The position numbers and the translations under genes were made by a program. A stretch of DNA of 64,000 nt from the NCBI GenBank assembly GCA_016931855.1, contig JAFGDZ010000069.1:62001-126000 (forward strand), in the 5' to 3' direction. Under the pieces are notes generated by a model. That model saw only the letters and a list, made by a program, of their open reading frames with translations. It made no database searches and was not told where the DNA came from. The DNA comes from Bacteroidales bacterium (lineage in GTDB: Bacteria; Bacteroidota; Bacteroidia; Bacteroidales; Tenuifilaceae). Below are positions 7,620-15,636 of this stretch, piece by piece. The stretch's first letter is position 1; every line of letters starts with the position of its first letter.

Positions 7620-9320
7620 TCGACTAAACCTATAGCGCCTAACGTAAAACCAGGCTACACCTAGTAATACTAATAGTAACGACGGGAGTGCAAGGTTTAT
7701 TACCTGCCACTTAAGGCGCTCCTCCGAAATCTTCTTTTTGTCCAACAACCTTAGCTTAAACTCCTTCGATCTTAAACCTAAAAGACCTGCATCATCGGTT
7801 AGGTACGACACCAGATTAACCATAAACTCCTTATTACCGAACGTTTGCTTTGTGTACCTATCGTAGCCTAAGGGTGTTATAAGTGCCCCATCGGGGCGCA
7901 GGCGAACGTCGTTACGAATAATATCGGCATCGGCAATAACGGCCATCTTTGTGCTCACCCCTTTAGGTTTTAGGGTAAAGGGAGCACCATTGTTATAGGG
8001 CGATAGCGGACGATTGGTAAAATTGGAGGGAAACTCGCCCTCAAGCACAACCGCAACAGGCAGGTTCGAAATGTGGTAATCGCGTTCGCGAGGGCTCATC
8101 TCTATTTGCGAAAGGCTCACAAAAAGTGGTGCTTGCAGCTCACGACTATTCTGCGATGTGGACAATAGCACCGTTTTGCTTATGCCATTCTCATCGCTCA
8201 CCAAATCGATGGAGCTTATAAACTCAGTTTTTACCAAATTCAGGTTTCGGGTAACCGGATGATTAGCAGGTGGTGCTAGCAGCGGATAAAAAGGCCAAGG
8301 TGCAGGAGCAAAACGAGGATCTTGTCCGGCCAAGGCCACGTTAACAGGAATTACAGCGCATTGAATATCCTGCACAAGCCGTGAGTTAAGCCTAACACCA
8401 TAACGGAATAGCATGTCGTCCAGGTTATGCTGATTGGGCATTGCAATGGTACTAGCTCCACGCGAAAGGCTATCGGCATTAACCCGAACAGGATCAACAA
8501 GCCAAATCATTCTTCCTCCCTGCATAACGTACTGATCGAGCACAAGCTTATGCGTTTCGGGAATTGGAGCAGTTGGTCCAGCAACTACCACAATGCTATA
8601 ATCCTTTAGCTGCCCAACGTTACCATTTAGCTCCACATAATCAACCTTAAAACGGCCCGAAAGGGTTTGCGCCAAATCGCCCGTTTGGAACTGATTCAGC
8701 TCGCCATGCCCCTCAATAAAGGCAAGCTTAGGGAGAGTATCGATGCTTAAACGCTCTATGGCATCAATAAAAGTAAACTCAAAAGCCTGAATGGAACGGT
8801 TTATATTCTCGTCACCCGATAGGGCGGGGTTATTCTTTAGTAAGTTCAGAGGCAGCTCTTTTCCCTTATAGCTTATCATTGCGCCAGGGAATAGAACCTT
8901 TTGAATGCTGCCACCCTCCTTGTCCCTATCGTAAATATTGGTAGGTTCAATACCTCGGTTATACAGCTCGGCATAAATAGCCTCGCGCTCCTTAGCATTT
9001 CCCGACTCCGAAGGGTTTACAAAAACGTACTGAAGGTTCTCATGTGCATAAATCCTAAATTCGTCCAGCGTTTCGCGCAGGCTTCGCTGCATTTTTGAAA
9101 AGCCTATGGGCAGTTCCCCTTCAAGGTAAACCTGAATATAAACAACGTCGTTTAGGTTAGATAGTATTTGTTTGGAAACAGGCGAAAGGGAGTATCGCTT
9201 TTCAGATGTTAAGTCGATTCTCCAAAACAGCTGTGTTGAGATAAACATCAGTAGTAGCACGGTTGCTGCCGATACCAAAAGGTTCACCATGCTTTTTCTC
9301 TTTTCTGAACGTTTGGTCAT
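7611..9320 (-). CDS. gldG: GldG: gliding-type ABC transporter, periplasmic substrate-binding-like component
   Basis: A 569-residue protein, typical GldG length. An N-terminal membrane segment (about residues 12-31, LLVSAATVLLLMFISTQLF) is followed by RIDLTSEKRYSLSPVSKQIL, the characteristic GldG opening, and an ABC-2-associated periplasmic domain (LAFIEGHGEL, VVVAGPTAPIPETHKLVLDQY). A second membrane helix lies near the C-terminus (about residues 542-561). GldG works with permease GldF and ATPase GldA; in gliding Bacteroidota the trio supports motility, but many non-gliding species have it too. gldF lies 86 bp upstream on the same strand; no gldA is seen in the window. The final Arg-Glu-stop is encoded within a heptamer repeat. 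Confidence 0.92.
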   Translation of the reverse strand: MTKRSEKRKSMVNLLVSAATVLLLMFISTQLFWRIDLTSEKRYSLSPVSKQILSNLNDVVYIQVYLEGELPIGFSKMQRSLRETLDEFRIYAHENLQYVFVNPSESGNAKEREAIYAELYNRGIEPTNIYDRDKEGGSIQKVLFPGAMISYKGKELPLNLLKNNPALSGDENINRSIQAFEFTFIDAIERLSIDTLPKLAFIEGHGELNQFQTGDLAQTLSGRFKVDYVELNGNVGQLKDYSIVVVAGPTAPIPETHKLVLDQYVMQGGRMIWLVDPVRVNADSLSRGASTIAMPNQHNLDDMLFRYGVRLNSRLVQDIQCAVIPVNVALAGQDPRFAPAPWPFYPLLAPPANHPVTRNLNLVKTEFISSIDLVSDENGISKTVLLSTSQNSRELQAPLFVSLSQIEMSPRERDYHISNLPVAVVLEGEFPSNFTNRPLSPYNNGAPFTLKPKGVSTKMAVIADADIIRNDVRLRPDGALITPLGYDRYTKQTFGNKEFMVNLVSYLTDDAGLLGLRSKEFKLRLLDKKKISEERLKWQVINLALPSLLLVLLGVAWFYVRRYRFSRRE

Positions 9321-9330
9321 ATATATAAGA

Positions 9331-9400
9331 CGCTAGATGTTAGATTTTAGACATTAGAGGTGAGATGTGAGCGAACGAAACACTAAACACCAAACACCAA
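9331..9400. repeat. Heptamer repeat block 3, ten units in one phase
   Basis: CGCTAGA, TGTTAGA, TTTTAGA, CATTAGA, GGTGAGA, TGTGAGC, GAACGAA, ACACTAA, ACACCAA, ACACCAA follow each other with no phase break in the gap between gldG and gldF. Two different word classes (xxTAGA and ACACYAA) share the same 7-bp register. Confidence 0.9.
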
Positions 9401-9406
9401 TTAACC

Positions 9407-10138
9407 CTACCATTTTCTACTTTGCAATTTAGCCTTAGTCCCAATAAGGAAAAGAGCAGAAACGCCAATAAAGTAGGCCACATCGCGGGTATCAATAACA
9501 CCCCTACTAATAGACTTGTAATGTGCCTCTATGCCCATGTTTACTATTGATATGGCCTTTCCGCTTAGCGGAGCAATGTTGGCAATTGCCTGAAAGCCGG
9601 AATACAAAAAAAACGCAATGGCCATACTTAGGATAAAGGACACTATTTGATTATCGGTTAGGCTCGACACAAAAATTCCCACCGCAGCATATACCGATGC
9701 CAGTAGGAATAGGCCTATAAATGATCCCCAGGTTGCACCAAAATCAATGTTACCCTTTGGGCTCCCCAACTGGCTTACGGAGTAAAAAAAGATGAGGGAA
9801 GGAATAAGTATAATAAGCACTAGCACAACTGAAGCAAAGTATTTCCCAAGAACCAGCTGAGTGTCAGAAATTGGTCGGGTTAAAAGCAGCTCAATGGTAC
9901 CAGTACGCTTCTCCTCGGCAAAGGTTTTCATTGTTACTGCAGGTACTAGGAATAGGAATACCCACGGAGCAATAATAAAAAGAGTATCGATTGTTGAATA
10001 ACCGCTATCGAGTACGTTAAGTTCACCTGGGAAAACCCACATCAGCAAGCCATTTACCAGTAAAAAAACTATGGCCGCAATGTACCCTGTTAGCGTTGAG
10101 AAGAAGCTATTAATTTCTTTTGATAGGATGGCGTACAT
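9407..10138 (-). CDS. gldF: GldF: gliding-type ABC transporter permease
   Basis: A 243-residue polytopic membrane protein with about six hydrophobic helices, an ABC-2-type permease. The motif PAVTMKTFAEEKRTGTIELLLTRPI (central, about residues 63-87) is the conserved cytoplasmic loop of this permease class. It should pair with GldG and an ATPase encoded elsewhere (GldA). It is the first gene of the local gldF-gldG-DUF4340 group on the minus strand. Whether the complex moves the cell or exports something else is not settled by this sequence. Confidence 0.92.
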   Translation of the reverse strand: MYAILSKEINSFFSTLTGYIAAIVFLLVNGLLMWVFPGELNVLDSGYSTIDTLFIIAPWVFLFLVPAVTMKTFAEEKRTGTIELLLTRPISDTQLVLGKYFASVVLVLIILIPSLIFFYSVSQLGSPKGNIDFGATWGSFIGLFLLASVYAAVGIFVSSLTDNQIVSFILSMAIAFFLYSGFQAIANIAPLSGKAISIVNMGIEAHYKSISRGVIDTRDVAYFIGVSALFLIGTKAKLQSRKW

Positions 10139-10144
10139 GGAATA

Positions 10145-10279
10145 AGGTTAAAGGGTTAAAGAATTAAAGTTAAAGGTTAAAGGATTTAAGTTAAGGGTTA
10201 AAGGTTAAAATTCAAGATTGAGGCAGTGACCAAATCTTTTAACTTTTAACGTTTAACGTTTCACTATTCACTATTCACG
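10145..10279. repeat. Heptamer repeat block 4 with inverted arms
   Basis: The left arm (10145-10208) is rich in GGTTAAA-type words with several phase slips. A 29-bp core with CAAGATTGAGGCAGTGAC follows, then six in-phase units TTTAACT, TTTAACG, TTTAACG, TTTCACT, ATTCACT, ATTCACG (10238-10279), which are complementary to the left arm. The last units run into the end of the SpoIID-like gene. Confidence 0.85.
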
Positions 10280-11458
10280 ATTTAATGTATCAACAGCAAT
10301 GCTATCGGTTTCAAGGTTCTCCTTGGGTTGAATATCGGAGAAGTTTACTATGCGAACATCGGTATAGTAGAAGTGAATAATCTCCTCGAAAGTACGCTTT
10401 TTACGTGCTTGCTGCATGGCCCCTTCTTGGCAAAGGCCAACACCGTGTCCATAACCTCGCCCACGCAGCCTAATTTGGCTCTGCGATATATCAATAGTAA
10501 AGAATGTGGAGCGCAAATTAAACTTACTCCTAAAGTCGGCAAAGGGAATGGTTACGCCACCTATAGTGTAGTTCACCTTACGTTGCTTTTCCTTGTAAAC
10601 ATAATCATCGGGAGATAAATTGGCAACCTTTACCCCTTTTTCCTCTAAAAAGGCTTTCCAATCGTCCATTGGAATACGCGCTTCCCATGTAGCGCCCCGC
10701 GAGCTCCGGCAGTAGGGATCGTTAACGGCCTTAAGATAAGGAAGCGATTTTAGCCAAACATCTTCGGAGTTCACAGTTTCACCGCCACAGTTGGCATGGA
10801 ATGCAGCCGTTATTGGCTCATTGTTGGAATCAACAATAATTAGACCTTTGGTTTCCTGTGTTGCTTTTAGAATTTCAGGATCGCGAACAGAACGGCCTTT
10901 GTATGCCTGGCAATGCACATTATCGCAAAGGTTAAACCCCTCTCCCACATGCTTATCCAAATGACTAAGTGCAAAAGTACGGGCAATTAGCGACTGCGCC
11001 TTGTAGAACTCCAGCTCAGCACCAGGCCCAGCCTCAGAGTCAACCACACCAGCAATGTACTTGTCCTGTTCGACCAAATTTATGGCCATTAGCCTGTTAA
11101 ACTCAACATAAAAGGTTAGGTTATCGTCGTAAACCCGGAGTGGCTGTGCCGGCATTATGGGTTTAAATCGGATAATGCCCTTATCGGTTTGAGCAACAAT
11201 AGATGCTCGGCGCCAAGTACCATAATTCTTTGAAACATCACGAACAAGCACCGAATCGCCCGAGCGAGAGATGTAAAGAATCTGATTCACCTTTAAATCA
11301 ACTGTCAAATCGCCAGCAATAAGCTTGTACCCTTCGGTTTCGGGTGTTATAAGTACCGTTTGAAGCGCAAGGTCGTTAAATAGGCTAATGCTTAGCTTTT
11401 GCGCCGATACGGTTACCGCAACAAAGGCAAAAACAAGGAATACTAGGCTCTTTCTCAT
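10271..11458 (-). CDS. SpoIID/LytB-domain protein (secreted, peptidoglycan-related)
   Basis: A 395-residue protein with an N-terminal signal peptide (MRKSLVFLVFAFVAVTVSAQ). The SpoIID/LytB core is clear: YIAGVVDSEAGPGAELEFYKAQSLIARTF, AFHANCGGETV, and the C-terminal RGRGYGHGVGLCQEGAMQQA with FYYTDV. In Firmicutes SpoIID is a lytic transglycosylase; Bacteroidota members are presumed periplasmic cell-wall enzymes. It lies 29 bp after lpxB and is probably co-transcribed with it. The last residues (Asn-Arg-Glu-stop) are encoded by heptamer repeat units, so the native C-terminus may have been altered by the repeat. Confidence 0.88.
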   Translation of the reverse strand: MRKSLVFLVFAFVAVTVSAQKLSISLFNDLALQTVLITPETEGYKLIAGDLTVDLKVNQILYISRSGDSVLVRDVSKNYGTWRRASIVAQTDKGIIRFKPIMPAQPLRVYDDNLTFYVEFNRLMAINLVEQDKYIAGVVDSEAGPGAELEFYKAQSLIARTFALSHLDKHVGEGFNLCDNVHCQAYKGRSVRDPEILKATQETKGLIIVDSNNEPITAAFHANCGGETVNSEDVWLKSLPYLKAVNDPYCRSSRGATWEARIPMDDWKAFLEEKGVKVANLSPDDYVYKEKQRKVNYTIGGVTIPFADFRSKFNLRSTFFTIDISQSQIRLRGRGYGHGVGLCQEGAMQQARKKRTFEEIIHFYYTDVRIVNFSDIQPKENLETDSIAVDTLNRE

Positions 11459-11487
11459 TCTTCTCGGGAATAGTTAAACTGCTAATA

Positions 11488-12612
11488 CTAACCGTTAGAT
11501 ATCTCGCTCACAATAGCGCTGCCAACTCGTTGCGAAGCTCCGCTTCCGCCAAGCATCTTCTGTAGCTTCTTAAAGTCGTCGAGCATGGTCTCCCTATGTC
11601 GCGAACCAGGGAGAAGGCGGCTAACCTCATCGCGAAGCCTATGCTCATTCAGCTCAAACTGTGTTAGCTCCACAACGGCCTCTCTATCCATTATTAGGTT
11701 TACCAGCGATATGTACTTAACCTTAATAACAATCCAAGCAATAAGCACCGATATTAGGCTTCCTTTATAGCAAACCACTTCGGGCGTATTTAGCAGTGCC
11801 GACTCAAGAGTTGCTGTTCCGCTGGTTACCAAAGCAACGGTGCTATGCTTAAATAGCGGGTAGGTTTGGTTGTAGATAAGGCTAACGCGACTATCGGTTA
11901 AGTAGGGCTTATACACATCAAGGCCTAGCGATGGAGCTCCGGCAATAACAAACTGATAGTCGGGGAAGTGCTTTACCATAGTAAGCATAACGGGAAGGTT
12001 ATGCTTAATTTCCTGCTTACGGCTGCCAGCCACAAGGGCTATAATTGGCTTAGACAAAAGCCCGTTGGATTCAACAAATTCGGCAAACGACTTATCCAAG
12101 TCGGTGCGTTGCTCAATGGCATCAAGCAACGGGTTACCGTAAAATTCGGCCGTTACTCCATGCTTTTCAAAGTAAGGAATCTCAAAGGGGAAAATAATAA
12201 AAAGCTTATCAACGTGCTGCTTAAGCTTCTTAACGCGCCCCTCTTTCCAAGCCCAAACCTTTGGCGCAATGTAATAGAACACCTTAAAGCCTTGCTCCTT
12301 TGCAAACTGTGCTATCCGTAAGTTAAAGCCAGGGTAATCTACAAGAATAACAGCATCGGGCTTAAAATCAACAATATCGGCCTTACAAAGATTCATGTTT
12401 GCCGATATGGATTTAAGGTTCATCAAAACCTCAACAAATCCCATAAAGGCCATATCCCTATAGTGCTTTGTAAGGGTTCCCCCTTGAGCAGCCATTAAAT
12501 CGCCACCAAAGTAACGAAACTCAGCCTGCGGGTCGCTGGCCTTTATGCCGCGCATTAAATTAGATGCATGAAGATCGCCAGAAGCCTCTCCAGCAACAAT
12601 ATAGTATTTCAT
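11488..12612 (-). CDS. lpxB: Lipid-A-disaccharide synthase
   Basis: A 374-residue glycosyltransferase that joins UDP-2,3-diacylglucosamine and lipid X to make the lipid A disaccharide at the inner membrane. Family motifs are present: YYIVAGEASGDLHASNLM at the N-terminus, FMGFVEVL, VDYPGFNLRIA, YYIAPKVWAWKEGRVKK, FPFEIPYFEKHGV, GNPLLD, and ALVAGSRKQEI, plus the C-terminal TSGTATLE. It confirms a Gram-negative outer membrane with LPS. The lpxB-surE neighbourhood is recurrent in Bacteroidota; here a small membrane protein gene lies between them. Confidence 0.96.
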   Translation of the reverse strand: MKYYIVAGEASGDLHASNLMRGIKASDPQAEFRYFGGDLMAAQGGTLTKHYRDMAFMGFVEVLMNLKSISANMNLCKADIVDFKPDAVILVDYPGFNLRIAQFAKEQGFKVFYYIAPKVWAWKEGRVKKLKQHVDKLFIIFPFEIPYFEKHGVTAEFYGNPLLDAIEQRTDLDKSFAEFVESNGLLSKPIIALVAGSRKQEIKHNLPVMLTMVKHFPDYQFVIAGAPSLGLDVYKPYLTDSRVSLIYNQTYPLFKHSTVALVTSGTATLESALLNTPEVVCYKGSLISVLIAWIVIKVKYISLVNLIMDREAVVELTQFELNEHRLRDEVSRLLPGSRHRETMLDDFKKLQKMLGGSGASQRVGSAIVSEISNG

Positions 12613-12843
12613 TCAAACCTTTATTTTGATTCAAATAGCAAGTGTTAAGCGAAACTTAAAACACATAGTGCTGCTTACCAGGTTTATACGCTAAACTTTA
12701 TGCGGTAAATTACAATAAACTTAACGCTAATTACACCAAACAATACAGCCCAATTACGTTAAAAAGCATGCCCGTGTAGGATGTAGCCAAAATTCGACCC
12801 GAAATATACTACCTAACTTTGAATTAGCAAGGATAAATGGGTT

Positions 12844-13134
12844 TTAGGATAAAAACTTTATAATGATAATGGTAGCTGCAAAAATTATGGTGGACAGCAA
12901 TGTTCCCCTCGCTGAGTATAGCTTGTTGGTCCAGATAAAGATAAAAAAGATTAGCAGGTTAGGTACAACCGCTAAGCTTAGCACTTTTGTTATGGTTTGT
13001 TGAATCCACATGATTTCAACAAATGCAGTAAATTTTTGGCCGGGGTACCAAACAAGGAAAATGGTAAAAAAGGTTATAACTGGAGCTAACGTACCAAGTG
13101 CAAGTCCTAATTTTTGAGAGTCGAATTTTTTCAT
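12844..13134 (-). CDS. Small predicted membrane protein of unknown function
   Basis: A 96-residue protein with three hydrophobic segments (about residues 12-31, 48-68 and 76-94). The region FLVWYPGQKFTAFVEIMWIQQTITKVLSLAVVPNLL is distinctive and resembles small Bacteroidota inner-membrane proteins found between surE and lpxB, but I assign no family. It starts 117 bp after surE and ends 231 bp before lpxB, all on one strand. The position suggests envelope biogenesis; that is context only. Confidence 0.65.
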   Translation of the reverse strand: MKKFDSQKLGLALGTLAPVITFFTIFLVWYPGQKFTAFVEIMWIQQTITKVLSLAVVPNLLIFFIFIWTNKLYSARGTLLSTIIFAATIIIIKFLS

Positions 13135-13251
13135 CTGCTTGTGCTTTAATTACTAGTGACAGATGGAACTCGCCATAGCTGAAAAAACTATTGTTAAACA
13201 GCAATGGGGCACCAAAAGAATTATCAGAAAACGCCTTTAACAAAAACCTAA

Positions 13252-14094
13252 CTACAACGCATTGTGCTTTACATTGGGCTTAGCTAACGATTGGGTATCT
13301 GCAGAAAAATCCCACTGTTTAATGCGCTCCAATTCGGCATACGCAGTAAGGTCTATGTGAATAGGCACAACCGAAACGTAGCCGTTATTCAGCGCCCACT
13401 CATCGGTATCGGTAGCGTTAGGCTCGCTGTTGTGGAAATAGCCGGTAAGCCAAAAGTAGTCGTAACCATGCGGGTCGGTACGCTTCTCAAACTCCTCGCG
13501 CCATACTCCCCTATTCTGGCGACACACCTTAATCCCTTTTATAGCATCAACAGGCAAAACGGGAATGTTAACGTTAAGACAAGTGTCTGTAGCCAAACCC
13601 TTTTCAAGAACCTGCTGTACAATCTGCCTACCAAAGGCAACGGCGCCGGAAAAATCGGCATCGGATGAGAAGTCGAGCAGCGAGAAGCCTATTGAGGGGA
13701 TTCCGTACAAGCAGCCCTCTATGGTGGCCCCCATTGTACCTGAGTAGAAAATGCTAACCGATGAGTTTGAGCCGTGGTTTATACCAGAAACTAGCAAGTC
13801 GGGCTGAACGGTGAATATCTGGTTCATGGCCAGCTTTACGCAGTCGGCAGGAGTTCCATCGGCCGAGTAGTACTCAACGCCCTCAACCTCGCCTTTACGT
13901 TTCTTAAGTCGTAACGGAAGCTTTGAAGTTATGGCATGGGACATGCCAGAGTTCCCCTCATCGGGAGCAACAACTACAATGCGCCCAAAAGGTTTTACCA
14001 TCTCCACAAGAGCCTTAATGCCCTTTGCGTTTATACCATCGTCGTTTGTAACTAGAATTACAGGTGTTCTATCCCCCCTTTGCTGTTCGCTCAT
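13252..14094 (-). CDS. surE: 5'/3'-nucleotidase SurE
   Basis: A 280-residue metal-dependent nucleoside monophosphate phosphatase. ILVTNDDGINAKGIKAL carries the Asp-Asp metal ligands near the N-terminus; APDEGNSGMSHAIT, YSADGTPADCVKLA, PDLLVSGINHGSN and YSGTMGATIEGCLYG are family hallmarks. SurE acts on 5' and 3' nucleotides in the cytoplasm and has a stationary-phase survival role in other bacteria. A good -7 box (TATCTTTG) lies just upstream. It appears to head a surE - small membrane protein - lpxB - SpoIID-like group. Confidence 0.96.
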   Translation of the reverse strand: MSEQQRGDRTPVILVTNDDGINAKGIKALVEMVKPFGRIVVVAPDEGNSGMSHAITSKLPLRLKKRKGEVEGVEYYSADGTPADCVKLAMNQIFTVQPDLLVSGINHGSNSSVSIFYSGTMGATIEGCLYGIPSIGFSLLDFSSDADFSGAVAFGRQIVQQVLEKGLATDTCLNVNIPVLPVDAIKGIKVCRQNRGVWREEFEKRTDPHGYDYFWLTGYFHNSEPNATDTDEWALNNGYVSVVPIHIDLTAYAELERIKQWDFSADTQSLAKPNVKHNAL

Positions 14095-14114
14095 TTCTAA
14101 AAAAATATTTTTTA

Positions 14115-14145
14115 CAAAGATAGTGATTTATTGGCTTACAGCTAA
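14115..14145 (-). promoter_or_regulatory. Promoter of surE
   Basis: On the minus strand a TATCTTTG -7 box (14122 to 14115) matches TAnnTTTG; TTAG at 14145-14142, 19 nt upstream, is a three-of-four match to the -33 TTTG. The start codon is 20 bp downstream. Confidence 0.6.
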
Positions 14146-14215
14146 ATACCACTAGTGTTAACGTCCATTAAATATCAAAATAACAATACCTTACACTACC
14201 AAAAAGCATGGCAAT

Positions 14216-15301
14216 TTACACGTTAGGCATCTGCCTTTTCCTGTAGTGCATAGAATTCCCCTGCTCGCCGTAGCCCACCTCATCGCCAGTAAGGTGAATG
14301 CGCGCCTCGAGGCAGTTTTTGCAATCGTCGGCAGCATCGTCCATACAGGGCTTGTTGTCGTACAGTTTGTAATCGTTGCGGTAGGTTCCAGGGGTGATAT
14401 TGGGCATAACTACATTTGCGCCAACTTTTATTCCCTTTTCGCGTCCAAGCGGGTCTATGGCTTGTAGTGCTGTTGGTGCGGCAATGTTTATATCCTTCAT
14501 GATGATTCTAAGAAGGGCTATCATTTTAATTCCTAGGTTAAACCGCTCCTCTAGGGGAAGCAGCTGATTCCGATACTGCCACAAAGGGGTATCGGGGTGC
14601 TCAACGTATGGCCCCATGCCCACCATATCGATATCCATGTTTCTGAGCCACATTAAATCGTCGGCTAGGTCGCCAATGGTTTGAAACGGAAGCCCAATCA
14701 TTACACCCGTTCCAACCTGATACCCTGCTCTGCGCAGGCTATGCAGGCACTCTATTCGCTGCTCAAAGCTGTGGTGCTTGTCGTTGGGATGGAGCTTGTA
14801 GTACAAGTTGCGGTTAGAAGTCTCAATACGAAGTAGGTACCGTGAGGCACCATGCTCAAACCACCTACGGTAGGTCTCCTCTGTTTGCTCGCCCATTGAG
14901 AGGGTAATACCCAGCTCACTATTGGTTGCCCTATGAATTTTGTCGAGTAAGCGTTCAACCCTAAGCACAAACTCCTTTGTATCAACCTCACCAGTTTGTA
15001 TGGCAAGGCTACCATACTTATTCTCCCATGCGAATTTTGCAACATCAACAATCTCGTCATCGGTAAGGCTATAGCGCTTAGGACTAGTATTCCCAGAGCG
15101 AATACCGCAGTAAAAACAGTTTTTGCTACACACATTCGACATCTCAATTAACCCGCGGAAGTAAACCTTTCTCCCAACGTACTGCTCCTTAACCTGAGCC
15201 GCCTTTTTGTAGATAATATTACGCTGTTCGGCATCGGCTTGCAGCAGCATTACTAAATCCTCTCGCGTAAGCTCGTCCTTGGATAAAATACTCTCAATCA
15301 T
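14216..15301 (-). CDS. hydE: [FeFe]-hydrogenase H-cluster radical SAM maturase HydE
   Basis: A 361-residue radical SAM enzyme. FRGLIEMSNVCSKNCFYCGIR has the CxxxCxxC cluster motif (C58, C62, C65). AIQTGEVDT, GITLSMGEQTEE, RYLLRIETSN, GTGVMIGLPFQT and DMVGMGPYVEHPDTPL match HydE rather than the related biotin synthase or PylB. HydE makes an iron-containing precursor for the diiron subcluster of [FeFe]-hydrogenase and acts with HydG and HydF. The ATG at 15301 begins the conserved part; a 16-residue extension from 15349 looks spurious. HydE stands alone here, about 28 kb from hydG and 47 kb from hydA, and presumably serves both the catalytic and the sensory hydrogenase. Confidence 0.92.
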   Translation of the reverse strand: MIESILSKDELTREDLVMLLQADAEQRNIIYKKAAQVKEQYVGRKVYFRGLIEMSNVCSKNCFYCGIRSGNTSPKRYSLTDDEIVDVAKFAWENKYGSLAIQTGEVDTKEFVLRVERLLDKIHRATNSELGITLSMGEQTEETYRRWFEHGASRYLLRIETSNRNLYYKLHPNDKHHSFEQRIECLHSLRRAGYQVGTGVMIGLPFQTIGDLADDLMWLRNMDIDMVGMGPYVEHPDTPLWQYRNQLLPLEERFNLGIKMIALLRIIMKDINIAAPTALQAIDPLGREKGIKVGANVVMPNITPGTYRNDYKLYDNKPCMDDAADDCKNCLEARIHLTGDEVGYGEQGNSMHYRKRQMPNV

Positions 15302-15636
15302 TGTTATACCTATTGCAAAGTTGATTTTTGGGGCTGGTAAAGATAGCACTATCTAAATTAGAAGAAACGCTGAGTAGGGCTATTGGTTCAACCATCATCA
15401 GAAAAAGTTGTAACAAGCTCTGCAAAACGAAAATACGAACTAAACGGCTGTTTAAAAGATTAGCACAGGCTTGCCAACACAACATTCAGGAACACCTGTT
15501 AACTGGGTATTTTAAATTGGCAATGCCACAAAACCACATCTCAATACCATGTTATTAAACCACTTAATAAGCCTTGGCAATTTGCCGAAATTCGGTTAGG
15601 TTTGCAATCGTTTTCGAGTGAATAAAAAAGATAATC
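15302..15636. other. Divergent intergenic region between hydE and the acyl-CoA synthetase gene
   Basis: This 335-bp region separates divergent genes. A promoter-like pair for the plus-strand gene lies at 15574-15604. I found no TAnnTTTG box for hydE on the minus strand. A small imperfect palindrome around TTGTAACAA (15409-15417) is the only other symmetric element seen. Confidence 0.4.
15574..15604 (+). promoter_or_regulatory. Putative promoter of the acyl-CoA synthetase gene
   Basis: TAGGTTTG (15597-15604) matches the TAnnTTTG -7 box exactly. TTGG at 15574-15577, 19 nt upstream, is a weak -33 box. The ATG follows 32 bp downstream. Confidence 0.5.

Noticed and set aside
13016-13243. 75-codon minus-strand frame overlapping the small membrane protein gene
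   Set aside because: It overlaps the better-supported 96-residue membrane protein in another frame and shows no hydrophobic or family pattern.
15409-15417. TTGTAACAA palindrome as a Rex operator upstream of hydE
   Set aside because: The half-sites are too short and too close; Rex sites are about 18-20 bp with TTGTGAA-like arms.
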